Positions 40,501 to 48,511 of a stretch of 64,000 nucleotides of DNA are shown piece by piece. The position numbers were made by a program, and so were the translations under genes. The DNA lies in contig CAMKQH010000013.1 of NCBI GenBank assembly GCA_946414885.1, positions 1 through 64,000 of the forward strand. The letters run 5' to 3'. The notes beneath the pieces are model-generated. The model was given only the letters and a program-made list of their open reading frames with translations. It was not told the origin of the DNA and did not search any database. Every line of letters starts with the position of its first letter. Position 1 is the stretch's first letter. This DNA is from an uncultured Lachnospiraceae bacterium (GTDB taxonomy: Bacteria; Bacillota; Clostridia; Lachnospirales; Lachnospiraceae).

Positions 40501-41169
40501 CTATACTCCCACTTTTGCACATATGTCCTTCAGGCAACATTTATCACAATAAGGCTTGGTTCTGGCCGTACAGACGGCCCGTCCGTGATCCACAAGCCTG
40601 TGGCACAACTCATTTCCTTCTTCCGGAGGAATGATCTTCCAAAGCTCCTTCTCAACCTTTCCTGGCTCCTTGATCCCGTCAACGAGTCCTATTCTGTTAG
40701 AGAGTCTGATGCAGTGCGTGTCCGTCACAATGGCAGGTTTCCCGTAAACGTCACCCATGACAAGATTGGCACTCTTTCTACCAACGCCTGGAAGCTTCAG
40801 AAGCTCTTCCATGGTATCAGGCACTTTTCCCTTATAGACATCCCTCAGCATTTTCATGCAGGCGCTAATGTCTCTCGCCTTACTGTTTCCTAATCCGCAG
40901 GGATGCACCAGTTTTTCAATTTCTTCCACGGGAGCCTCCGCCAATGCGTTAACGTCCGGAAAATGCTTGTATAGCTCTTCCACAACCACATTCACGCGGG
41001 CGTCCGTACATTGTGCCGCAAGGCGCACGCTGACCAACAGCTTCCACGCCTGATCTCTGTCATATTCCAGCGTGCAGTCCGAATTAGGATACTCTTCCTT
41101 AAGCAGCTCAATGACCTTCTTTGCCAGTTCTTTTTTCTTTTTCAGTCCGGTATCTTTCTTTCCACTCAT
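40501..41169 (-). CDS. nth: Endonuclease III
   Basis: A DNA glycosylase/AP lyase for oxidised pyrimidines. The helix-hairpin-helix LPGVGRKSANLVMGD has the catalytic Lys, DTHCIRLSNR has the catalytic Asp, and CTARTKPYCDKCCLKDIC gives the four cysteines of the [4Fe-4S] cluster. 222 residues is the normal size. Its ATGA overlaps the rlmH stop by 4 bp. Confidence 0.96.
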   Translation of the reverse strand: MSGKKDTGLKKKKELAKKVIELLKEEYPNSDCTLEYDRDQAWKLLVSVRLAAQCTDARVNVVVEELYKHFPDVNALAEAPVEEIEKLVHPCGLGNSKARDISACMKMLRDVYKGKVPDTMEELLKLPGVGRKSANLVMGDVYGKPAIVTDTHCIRLSNRIGLVDGIKEPGKVEKELWKIIPPEEGNELCHRLVDHGRAVCTARTKPYCDKCCLKDICAKVGV

Positions 41170-41645
41170 TTGTGATACGGCTCCTTGTTTAATATGCGGA
41201 ATCCTCTGTAAATTTGCTCGCAGAGGATCACGCGCATCAATTGATGCGGGAACGTCATGTCAGAGAAACTGACTGCCTGATCCGATCGTTTCATGACTGC
41301 ATCAGATAAACCAAGAGAGCCGCCGATCACAAAGAAGATTTGGCTCTTCCCCTGAACGGCGGCTCGCTCCATAAAGGAAGAAAATTCCTCTGAATTCATT
41401 TTCTTCCCGCGGATCTCCAGCGTACAGACAAAGGCATCATCCTTTAGCTTCGCCAGCAGCCTGGATCCTTCCTTATCCTTGATCTGGGTCTGCAGCGCTG
41501 CTGAAGCGCCGTCTGGCGTTTGTTCATCCGGGACCTCCAGAATCTCAAACTTACAATAACGACTTAGCCTTTTTTCAAATTCCGCTATGGCATCCCTATA
41601 AAATTTTTCTTTGATCTTTCCAACGCACAGAATGGTAATCTTCAT
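41166..41645 (-). CDS. rlmH: 23S rRNA pseudouridine-1915 N3-methyltransferase RlmH
   Basis: A 159-residue SPOUT methyltransferase with the family start MKITILCVGKIKEKFYRDAI, the knot region FFVIGGSLGLSD and the C-terminal MTFPHQLMRVILCEQIYRGFRI...PYHK, which is diagnostic of RlmH. It is coupled to nth by a 4-bp overlap. Confidence 0.97.
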   Translation of the reverse strand: MKITILCVGKIKEKFYRDAIAEFEKRLSRYCKFEILEVPDEQTPDGASAALQTQIKDKEGSRLLAKLKDDAFVCTLEIRGKKMNSEEFSSFMERAAVQGKSQIFFVIGGSLGLSDAVMKRSDQAVSFSDMTFPHQLMRVILCEQIYRGFRILNKEPYHK

Positions 41646-41659
41646 ATTATCCGTTGATC

Positions 41660-42538
41660 TTACTTGTCCTCAGGAAAAACCATCTCGTAAACCACTTCAT
41701 CAACAAAGGTATCCAAAAAAGCCTGATCCAGATTCATGAATTGATGATTGATCCTGGCCTTAATGAGTTCATTTCTCGGGAAGAACAGCGACTCCCCCTC
41801 GAGACTTGGATCTCTCATCTTGATATACCGGTCAATGTCCTCGCCTTTGAGATTCTCCTTACACCACTCCTCAAGGGAGGCTCTTATGCCATTCTCTGCC
41901 TCAACGTCCTTCGCAAATCCCTTAGCATGTTTGAAAGAAACAAAACCCATGACCACGAACAGCACGCAAAGCGCACCCATGACGCCAAAGAACAGATAGG
42001 AGCCCTTAAACATGCTCGGAATCGGCAAGATTCCAAGAAGGCACAATGCGATCAGGATAATGCCCGCGCCGCCGATCACAAGCAGACTCCAAGCGGAAGC
42101 CTTGTTCTCTTCCATCTTCTTAGCACTGCTTTCATAAACGGTGGCTGGACGAAGGTTCGCTTGTCTGACCGTAGCCATCTTGGCCATTTCCTCACGCTCT
42201 TCCGGCGTGGCATTGGCCATGGCCTGCTCGCGAGCCTTCTTTTCCATCCTGCTTGTATGTTCCTTCATGTATGCCTGTGCAACTTCCGTCGCCCTATTTA
42301 ACTCGGAATTGTATACCGACAGCGAATACATGTTATGCTCAGGCGAAAAGGTGATCTCACCGCTCTTTACGCCACCCGCCTTAAGGAAATCATTTACGTT
42401 TTGGAGCATGTCCTCATCCCCGGCAACAAGCGTTGTCCTAGGGTTTTCTTCCAATTTCTCAACCAACTCTGCCCCGCAATCCGCACATACCTTGATTCCG
42501 GGACGATATTCGTTTTTACAGATCGGACACCATGCCAT
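41660..42538 (-). CDS. Zinc-ribbon membrane protein of unknown function
   Basis: A 292-residue protein I do not recognise. It begins with a zinc ribbon (CPIC-x10-12-CADC), followed by a cytoplasmic domain (residues 30-150) with FLKAGGVKSGEI and an Ala/Glu/Lys helix. Two membrane spans lie near 165-215 (LLVIGGAGIILIALCLLGI and YLFFGVMGALCVLFVVMGFV), and the C-terminal 80 residues are again charged. It lies 14 bp upstream of rlmH in transcription order. Zinc ribbon plus two spans suggests a small membrane regulator, but nothing more can be said. Confidence 0.75.
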   Translation of the reverse strand: MAWCPICKNEYRPGIKVCADCGAELVEKLEENPRTTLVAGDEDMLQNVNDFLKAGGVKSGEITFSPEHNMYSLSVYNSELNRATEVAQAYMKEHTSRMEKKAREQAMANATPEEREEMAKMATVRQANLRPATVYESSAKKMEENKASAWSLLVIGGAGIILIALCLLGILPIPSMFKGSYLFFGVMGALCVLFVVMGFVSFKHAKGFAKDVEAENGIRASLEEWCKENLKGEDIDRYIKMRDPSLEGESLFFPRNELIKARINHQFMNLDQAFLDTFVDEVVYEMVFPEDK

Positions 42539-42599
42539 ACAGCGTACTCCGCCTTTCTTTTGAAAGTTTTAGCAAGTAAGTCGTACGTAAACCAATTCT

Positions 42600-43982
42600 T
42601 TATTTACTTAAATACTCGTCAATGCCCTTTGCAGCGGCCTTTCCAGCGCCCATGGCAAGAATTACGGTAGCGGCACCGGTAACGGCATCTCCGCCTGCGT
42701 AAACGCCTTCCTTCGTGGTCTTGCCGTTCTCTTCATCTGCAATGATGCACTTCCACTTGTTGGTCTCAAGACCTTCCGTCGTGGAGGAGATCAAGGGATT
42801 GGGAGACGTACCAAGGGACATGATCACGGTATCAAGTTCCATGACGAACTCTGAACCGGGAACCTCTACGGGACGGCGTCTGCCAGACTCGTCCGGCTCG
42901 CCAAGCTCCATCTTGATGCACTTCATGCCAGTTACCCAGCCCTTCTCGTCAGCGATGATCTCGGTGGGATTGGTCAGAAGGTCAAAGATGATGCCCTCTT
43001 CCTTTGCATGATGCACTTCTTCCACTCTCGCGGGAAGTTCTTCCTCACTTCTTCTGTATACGACGTGAACCTCTGCGCCAAGTCTCAGCGCGGTTCTTGC
43101 GGCATCCATTGCCACGTTACCGCCGCCTACGACTGCAACCTTCTTACCTCTCATGATGGGGGTAGGGCTTGCAGGGTTAAATGCCTTCATCAGATTGCTT
43201 CTGGTCAGGTACTCATTTGCGGAGAACACGCCGTTGGAGTTCTCTCCGGGGATTCCCATAAACTTGGGAAGTCCGGCGCCGGAACCAATGAATACTGCAG
43301 AGAAGCCTTCCTTCTCCATGAGCTCGTCGATGGTCACGGACTTACCGATGACCACGTTGGTCTCGATCTTAACGCCAAGAGACTTAACGTTCTCGATTTC
43401 CTTTGCGACAACTGCCTCCTTGGGAAGACGGAACTCAGGAATGCCATATACAAGCACGCCGCCTGCCTCATGCAGTGCCTCAAAGATCGTAACGTCATAA
43501 CCAGCCTTTGCAAGGTCACCTGCGCAGGTAAGACCTGCAGGACCGGAACCGATCACGGCAACCTTCTTGCCCTTCTTCTCCGTAGCACCCTGGGGCTTAA
43601 TGCCATTCTCTCTTGCCCAGTCAGCAACGAATCTCTCAAGCTTACCGATGGAGATGGGATCACCCTTGATGCCGCGGATGCACTTTCCTTCACACTGGCT
43701 CTCCTGGGGGCATACGCGTCCGCAAACTGCGGGAAGCGCGCTGGCTTCGCTGATGATCTGATATGCCTTTTCAATATTTCCTTCCTTCACTTCATGAATG
43801 AAAGCGGGAATGTCGATTGCAACGGGACAGCCCTTTACGCACTGAGCATTCTTACAGTTGATACATCTGGAAGCCTCACACATAGCCTCCTCTTGATTGT
43901 AACCAAGGCAAACCTCCTCGAAATTCGTTGCCCTTACCTTGGCATCCTGCTCCCGAACGGGAATCTTTGTCATAACGTCCAT
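42600..43982 (-). CDS. nfnB: NfnB, large subunit of NADH-dependent reduced ferredoxin:NADP+ oxidoreductase
   Basis: A 460-residue flavoprotein of the glutamate-synthase small-subunit (GltD) fold. The N-terminal part has cysteine motifs for two [4Fe-4S] clusters (CEASRCINCKNAQCVKGCP and CGRVCPQESQCEGKC). Then come the FAD site VAVIGSGPAGLTCAGDLAKAGYD and the NADPH site VAVVGGGNVAMDAARTALRLGAE. Alone it would be called glutamate synthase (NADPH) small subunit, but the adjoining gene is an NfnA-type subunit, so it most likely forms the electron-bifurcating Nfn complex, which couples ferredoxin and NADH oxidation to NADP+ reduction. 35 bp separate the two. Confidence 0.88.
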   Translation of the reverse strand: MDVMTKIPVREQDAKVRATNFEEVCLGYNQEEAMCEASRCINCKNAQCVKGCPVAIDIPAFIHEVKEGNIEKAYQIISEASALPAVCGRVCPQESQCEGKCIRGIKGDPISIGKLERFVADWARENGIKPQGATEKKGKKVAVIGSGPAGLTCAGDLAKAGYDVTIFEALHEAGGVLVYGIPEFRLPKEAVVAKEIENVKSLGVKIETNVVIGKSVTIDELMEKEGFSAVFIGSGAGLPKFMGIPGENSNGVFSANEYLTRSNLMKAFNPASPTPIMRGKKVAVVGGGNVAMDAARTALRLGAEVHVVYRRSEEELPARVEEVHHAKEEGIIFDLLTNPTEIIADEKGWVTGMKCIKMELGEPDESGRRRPVEVPGSEFVMELDTVIMSLGTSPNPLISSTTEGLETNKWKCIIADEENGKTTKEGVYAGGDAVTGAATVILAMGAGKAAAKGIDEYLSK

Positions 43983-44017
43983 GTATTTTCACCATTATCC
44001 TTTCCAGAGTTTTCGAA

Positions 44018-44896
44018 TTAGTTGCAATTTCCGCATCCGCCGTGGTGGGTGTCGCCTTCCTGCAGCGCAAGCATGGCACGACCTTCCTCGGTTCTGTAGA
44101 TGGTCTGTCTTCTCATTGCTTCATCGAAGTTTACCTGATGTCCGTCAAACTCGGGACCGTCAACGCAAGCAAACTTCACCTTGCCGCCAACCGTAACTCT
44201 GCAGGCTCCGCACATGCCGGTGCCGTCCACCATAATGGGATTCAGGCTGACAATGGTGGGGATCTCAAGCTCCTTGGTAAGGAGGCATACAAACTTCATC
44301 ATGATCATGGGACCGATGGCAATGCAAACATCATACTTCTTGCCTTCAGCAACCAGATCTTTGATTACCTGGGTAACCATACCGCTGCGTCCGTAAGATC
44401 CGTCATCCGTGGTAACGTAGAGATTTCCGGCAACCGCTTCCATCTCCTTCTCAAGGATCAAAAGATCCTTCGTCTTGCTACCCATGATCACGTCTGCGGC
44501 AACGCCATTTTCATGAAGCCATTTCACCTGAGGATAAACCGGTGCAGTACCAACGCCGCCTGCTACGAACAGGATATTTTTCTTCTTGAGGCTCTCAAGA
44601 TCTTCCTTCACCAGCTCGGAAGGGCAACCAAGAGGTCCCACAAAATCATGGAAGCAGTCTCCTTCAGAAAGCTCTGCCATCATCGTGGTTCCTGCGCCAA
44701 CGGTCTGGAATACGATCGTGATCGTACCGGCCTTGCGATCGTAATCACAAATGGTCAGGGGGATTCTCTCCGCATCCTTGTCCATGCGCACGATGACAAA
44801 TTGTCCGGGCAGACATCTCTCAGCAACTCTGGGAGCTTCCACGTCCATCAAATAAATGTTTGTCGTCAATTCCTGTTTCTTTAAAATCTTGTACAT
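44018..44896 (-). CDS. nfnA: NfnA, small FAD/[2Fe-2S] subunit of the Nfn complex
   Basis: A ferredoxin-NADP reductase-like protein of the sulfide/dihydroorotate dehydrogenase group. It has a FAD-binding domain (PLTICDYDRKAGTITIVFQTVG), the NAD site ILFVAGGVGTAPVYPQ, and the C-terminal [2Fe-2S] cysteines MCGACRVTVGGKVKFACVDGP. The order NfnA-NfnB agrees with known nfnAB operons. The frame begins at 44911, but that ATG abuts its ribosome site; the ATG at 44896 has AGAGGTGGAG upstream and begins the family start MYKILKK. About 292 residues. Confidence 0.88.
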   Translation of the reverse strand: MYKILKKQELTTNIYLMDVEAPRVAERCLPGQFVIVRMDKDAERIPLTICDYDRKAGTITIVFQTVGAGTTMMAELSEGDCFHDFVGPLGCPSELVKEDLESLKKKNILFVAGGVGTAPVYPQVKWLHENGVAADVIMGSKTKDLLILEKEMEAVAGNLYVTTDDGSYGRSGMVTQVIKDLVAEGKKYDVCIAIGPMIMMKFVCLLTKELEIPTIVSLNPIMVDGTGMCGACRVTVGGKVKFACVDGPEFDGHQVNFDEAMRRQTIYRTEEGRAMLALQEGDTHHGGCGNCN

Positions 44897-44943
44897 ACTC
44901 CACCTCTCCATCCTCTTTGGATTTATATATTTGCTTATAGCAA

Positions 44944-45831
44944 TTATTTCTTTTCCTGTTTGGGCTCGGGCGCAACGATCGTATAAGTTCCTTCAATGAC
45001 TTCGCTCTTTACGCCGTATGAATTAATTAGGCACGCCTTGACGGTAACCTCACCAAGATCCAACACGATGGGCATCGTGAAGGTTTCACTTGTCTCTCCT
45101 GGCACCGTGCCGTCCAAGGTATAATACAACGTCCCCTCCGCATCGGAAAGAATGCTTAGGGACTGGATGTCCACGTAAGTACCTTCTTCCAGGGAAAACC
45201 GCGGTTTCGGAGCCAGATATTCCTCGTTTTCCTTCAGCAGTTTTTCATTGGGATACTTTCCAAGCAAACGATTGATCCCTTCAAAATCGCCTTTTTTTAT
45301 GAGTAACGGGATCATTCTTTCCAATGCCCAGTCAATTTGCTGCGCGCTTACGGACTTATGGGAAAGAATCTGAAGCAACGTTGCCTCATACCATGCCTGA
45401 TCATTCTTTAGGTAATATACTTCTGCCAGTTGCTGCAAAAGTCCAACGTTATCCCCTTCCAGCTCGATTGCCTTGGAATAACATTCTATCGCCTTGGCAT
45501 ACTCCCCGATCCCTTGATACTTTTCCGCCTGGGCAATCTGATACTCGGGAGATTGCATGCGCTTTAGATTTTTGTTCGCGGCGATCGCCAAGCCGATGAC
45601 GACAAGCGCCAGTAAGATCAACAACGCGCGAAGCAGGTAAAGCTTTGTCCGCTTCTGTTTTCCCGGATCAGGATCAGTTTCTCCCGGAGTTTTTTCTTCC
45701 TCTGGGCCCTCAATGCCGATGCTTACGTCCAGCGTAGGATCATAATCCGGTACGATATGGATTTCTTCCCCACACTTTTCACAGAGCAGGGCACCCTCCG
45801 GAAGATCCGTTCCGCATTTGGGGCAACGCAT
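44944..45831 (-). CDS. Zinc-ribbon / TPR membrane protein with chitobiase-C-terminal-like domain
   Basis: A 295-residue protein. It starts with a zinc ribbon (CPKCGTDLPEGALLCEKCGEE), then an acidic linker, a single membrane span (LYLLRALLILLALVVIGLAIA), TPR-like helices (YAKAIECYSKAIELEGDNVGLL), and finally a small beta-domain with LYYTLDGTVPGETS, which is the chitobiase/beta-hexosaminidase C-terminal motif. The topology places the TPR and beta-domain outside the cell and the zinc ribbon inside. The role is unknown; an envelope scaffold or signalling protein would fit. Ribosome site GGAGGAAG. Confidence 0.8.
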   Translation of the reverse strand: MRCPKCGTDLPEGALLCEKCGEEIHIVPDYDPTLDVSIGIEGPEEEKTPGETDPDPGKQKRTKLYLLRALLILLALVVIGLAIAANKNLKRMQSPEYQIAQAEKYQGIGEYAKAIECYSKAIELEGDNVGLLQQLAEVYYLKNDQAWYEATLLQILSHKSVSAQQIDWALERMIPLLIKKGDFEGINRLLGKYPNEKLLKENEEYLAPKPRFSLEEGTYVDIQSLSILSDAEGTLYYTLDGTVPGETSETFTMPIVLDLGEVTVKACLINSYGVKSEVIEGTYTIVAPEPKQEKK

Positions 45832-45848
45832 TTCTTCTTCCTCCGGTT

Positions 45849-46697
45849 CTATTGATTCTGAAGCGAATAAGATTCAACGCAGTTCTTCATCAGCATGGCT
45901 ATGGTCATGGGACCTACGCCGCCAGGTACAGGCGTGATGGCACTGCATTTTGGCGCAACGTTCTCATAATCCACGTCGCCGCAGAGCTTATTGTCTTCAT
46001 TGCGATGAATGCCTACGTCTATAACTACCGCGCCATCCTTAACGTAATCTGCGGTGATCATGCGGGGTTTGCCAACGGCTGCCACAAGGATGTCAGCCCG
46101 CTTGGTCACTTCCTGAAGGTTCTTGGTGCGGCTGTGTGCCGTCGTAACGGTTCCATTCTCGCGAAGGAGAAGCATGCTCATGGGCTTGCCAACGATGTTA
46201 CTTCTTCCAACAACTACGCATTCCTTGCCTTCGATCTGAATGCCGGAACGCTTTAAGAGCTGAATGACGCCGGCGGGCGTACAGGAGACAAATCCCTTTC
46301 TTCCAATGCTAAGGTTCCCAACGTTCATGGGATGGAAACCGTCCACGTCCTTCAAAGGATCGATCGCATCCAGGATTTTCTCCTCGTCCAGTCCCTTCGG
46401 CAAGGGAAGCTGAACCAAAATGCCATTGACGTCCTTTCTTGCATTTAATTCTTTGATCAGATTCAGAAGCTCCTCCTGGGTCGTCTCCTCAGGAAGCTCG
46501 TAGGATAAAGACTCGATGCCTATGTATTCACATGCCTTTTTCTTGTTGCGAACGTAAACGCAGGATGCAGGATCCGCACCAACTTGAATCACGGCAAGGC
46601 AAAGCGTGATTCCCTCTGCCTTCATCTTTGCAACTTGTTCCTTTAACTCATCCTTGATCTGCGTTGAGATCGCTTTACCATCAATGATCGTAGGCAT
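45849..46697 (-). CDS. folD: Bifunctional methylenetetrahydrofolate dehydrogenase / methenyl-THF cyclohydrolase
   Basis: Interconverts 5,10-methylene-, 5,10-methenyl- and 10-formyl-THF. FolD blocks are VRNKKKACEYIGI, ILVQLPLPKG, DVDGFHPMN, CTPAGVIQLL and the NADP site VVVGRSNIVGKPM, with the C-terminal PVPGGVGPMTIAMLM. The frame extends to 46730, but the ATG at 46697 has GGAGAGAAG upstream and starts the family sequence. About 282 residues. It is next to fhs, forming a one-carbon pair, although it has its own promoter. Confidence 0.96.
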   Translation of the reverse strand: MPTIIDGKAISTQIKDELKEQVAKMKAEGITLCLAVIQVGADPASCVYVRNKKKACEYIGIESLSYELPEETTQEELLNLIKELNARKDVNGILVQLPLPKGLDEEKILDAIDPLKDVDGFHPMNVGNLSIGRKGFVSCTPAGVIQLLKRSGIQIEGKECVVVGRSNIVGKPMSMLLLRENGTVTTAHSRTKNLQEVTKRADILVAAVGKPRMITADYVKDGAVVIDVGIHRNEDNKLCGDVDYENVAPKCSAITPVPGGVGPMTIAMLMKNCVESYSLQNQ

Positions 46698-46760
46698 GTT
46701 CTTCTCTCCATTTCTTTTTGATTGTGTCAACGCTGTTAACGTTAATTTTTTATCATTCCC

Positions 46761-46789
46761 ATTTTATCCGTTCTTGAGAATTTTTTCAA
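46761..46789 (-). promoter_or_regulatory. Sigma-A promoter of folD
   Basis: Minus strand: TTGAAA (46784-46789), 17-bp spacer, TAAAAT (46761-46766). The leader of about 57 nt contains an imperfect palindrome GTTAAC-AGC-GTTGAC and TTAACGTTAA at about 46727-46748. Confidence 0.75.
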
Positions 46790-46804
46790 GTAAAACAAAT
46801 AAAA

Positions 46805-48475
46805 TCAGAACAATCCGGTAATCTTACCTTCTTCATTTACGTCGATGTTATAAGCAGCAGGTGCCTTTGACAGGCCAGGCATGGTCATGACCGTACCGGT
46901 CAGTACCACAACAAATCCTGCTCCAGCTGAAACGTACGCCTCCCTGACGTTCATCTCGAATCCGTCTGGTCTGCCAAGAAGCGTCGCGTCATCGGAAAGG
47001 GAATACTGAGTCTTCGCCATGCAAACGGGAAGATTTCCGAATCCAAGTTCCTCAAGCTTCTTTAACTGCTTTACGGCAGCAGGCGCATACTTTACGCTTC
47101 CTGCTCCGTAGATTTCTTTTGCAACGTTCTCGATTTTTTCCGTAAGGCTCAATTCGTCAGCATATAGGGGATGGAAATGGCTTTCCTTCTCCTCCAGCGT
47201 CTTTAACACTTTTTCTGCAAGTGCGATTCCGCCCTCGCCGCCTTTTGCCCATACTTCGGAGAGTGCAAACTCGCATCCTCTCTCCTCGCAGAAGTTTTTC
47301 ACGTATTCCGTCTCAGCCTCGCTGTCGGTCACGAAGGAGTTCAGAGTAACGACTACGGGGACGTCATATTTCTGTAAGTTTTCAATGTGCTTTTCCAGGT
47401 TTACGATGCCCTTCTTTAATGCATCCAGATTCTCGGTTCCCAGTTCTGCCTTGGGAACGCCACCGTTATACTTCAGCGCGCGGATCGTTGCAACCAAAAC
47501 AACGGCATCCGGCTTTAAGCCTGCCATGCGGCACTTTACGTCAAAGAACTTTTCCGCGCCAAGGTCAGCGCCGAATCCAGCCTCCGTCACCACGTAATCC
47601 GCCATCTTCAATGCAGCCTTCGTGGCACGCACGGAATTACAGCCGTGAGCGATGTTTGCAAAAGGGCCGCCGTGTACAAGGGCAGGCGTATGCTCCAAGG
47701 TCTGGATCAGATTAGGCTGCATCGCATCCTTTAGGAGCGCTGCCATGGAACCAACGGCCTGAAGCTGTCCCGCCGTCACGGGTTCCCCTTGGTAATTATA
47801 GGCAACAACGATCTTGGAAAGTCTTTCCTTCAAGTCTTTCATGTCCGTAGCGAGGCAAAGGATCGCCATGATCTCACTTGCTACCGTTATGACAAAATGG
47901 TCCTCCCTGACAACGCCTTCCGTCTTTCCGCCAAGGCCAATGATCACGTTGCGGAGCGCCCTGTCATTCATGTCAAGACATCTCTTCCAAACCACCTGTC
48001 TGGGATCAATGTTTAAGGGATTTCCCTGCTGCATGGAATTGTCCAAAAGTGCAGCAAGCAAGTTATTTGCGGAAGTGATGGCATGGAAATCACCGGTAAA
48101 GTGAAGGTTCAGTTCCTCCATGGGAACCACCTGCGCATAACCGCCGCCGGCAGCACCGCCCTTAATGCCAAAGCAGGGGCCAAGAGACGGCTCGCGAAGA
48201 GCGATCACCGCTTTCTTTCCCATTTTGCCAAAGGCTTCGCCGAGGCCAACCGTGGTCGTCGTCTTGCCTTCGCCTGCGGGCGTCGGATTAATGGCCGTCA
48301 TCAGGATCAGCTTTCCGTTGGGACGATCCTGGATTTTCTTTAGGTAATCCTCTGAGATCTTTGCCTTATATTTTCCATAAAGCTCTAAATCCTCCGGCTC
48401 AAGTCCAAGCTTCGCCGCAATCTCCGTTATGGGCTTCATTACCGCTTCCTGAGCGATTTCAATGTCTGACTTCAT
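46805..48475 (-). CDS. fhs: Formate-tetrahydrofolate ligase
   Basis: Joins formate and THF with ATP to give 10-formyl-THF. The 556-residue sequence has the family nucleotide site [46 protein letters not shown], and [16 protein letters not shown]. It is the first step of the methyl branch of the Wood-Ljungdahl pathway, but also occurs in purine and amino-acid-fermenting Clostridia, so acetogenesis is not proven. FolD follows and can carry the product onward. Confidence 0.97.
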   Translation of the reverse strand: MKSDIEIAQEAVMKPITEIAAKLGLEPEDLELYGKYKAKISEDYLKKIQDRPNGKLILMTAINPTPAGEGKTTTTVGLGEAFGKMGKKAVIALREPSLGPCFGIKGGAAGGGYAQVVPMEELNLHFTGDFHAITSANNLLAALLDNSMQQGNPLNIDPRQVVWKRCLDMNDRALRNVIIGLGGKTEGVVREDHFVITVASEIMAILCLATDMKDLKERLSKIVVAYNYQGEPVTAGQLQAVGSMAALLKDAMQPNLIQTLEHTPALVHGGPFANIAHGCNSVRATKAALKMADYVVTEAGFGADLGAEKFFDVKCRMAGLKPDAVVLVATIRALKYNGGVPKAELGTENLDALKKGIVNLEKHIENLQKYDVPVVVTLNSFVTDSEAETEYVKNFCEERGCEFALSEVWAKGGEGGIALAEKVLKTLEEKESHFHPLYADELSLTEKIENVAKEIYGAGSVKYAPAAVKQLKKLEELGFGNLPVCMAKTQYSLSDDATLLGRPDGFEMNVREAYVSAGAGFVVVLTGTVMTMPGLSKAPAAYNIDVNEEGKITGLF

Positions 48476-48511
48476 TTCCTTACCTCACAATTCACGTTTC
48501 CTTGTAATTCT

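Noticed and set aside
43008..44021. 337-codon open frame on the plus strand
   Set aside because: Antisense to nfnB; no start signal or recognisable motif.
46698..46760. Tetrahydrofolate riboswitch before folD
   Set aside because: The leader of about 57 nt is too short for the THF riboswitch, and its conserved elements are not seen.
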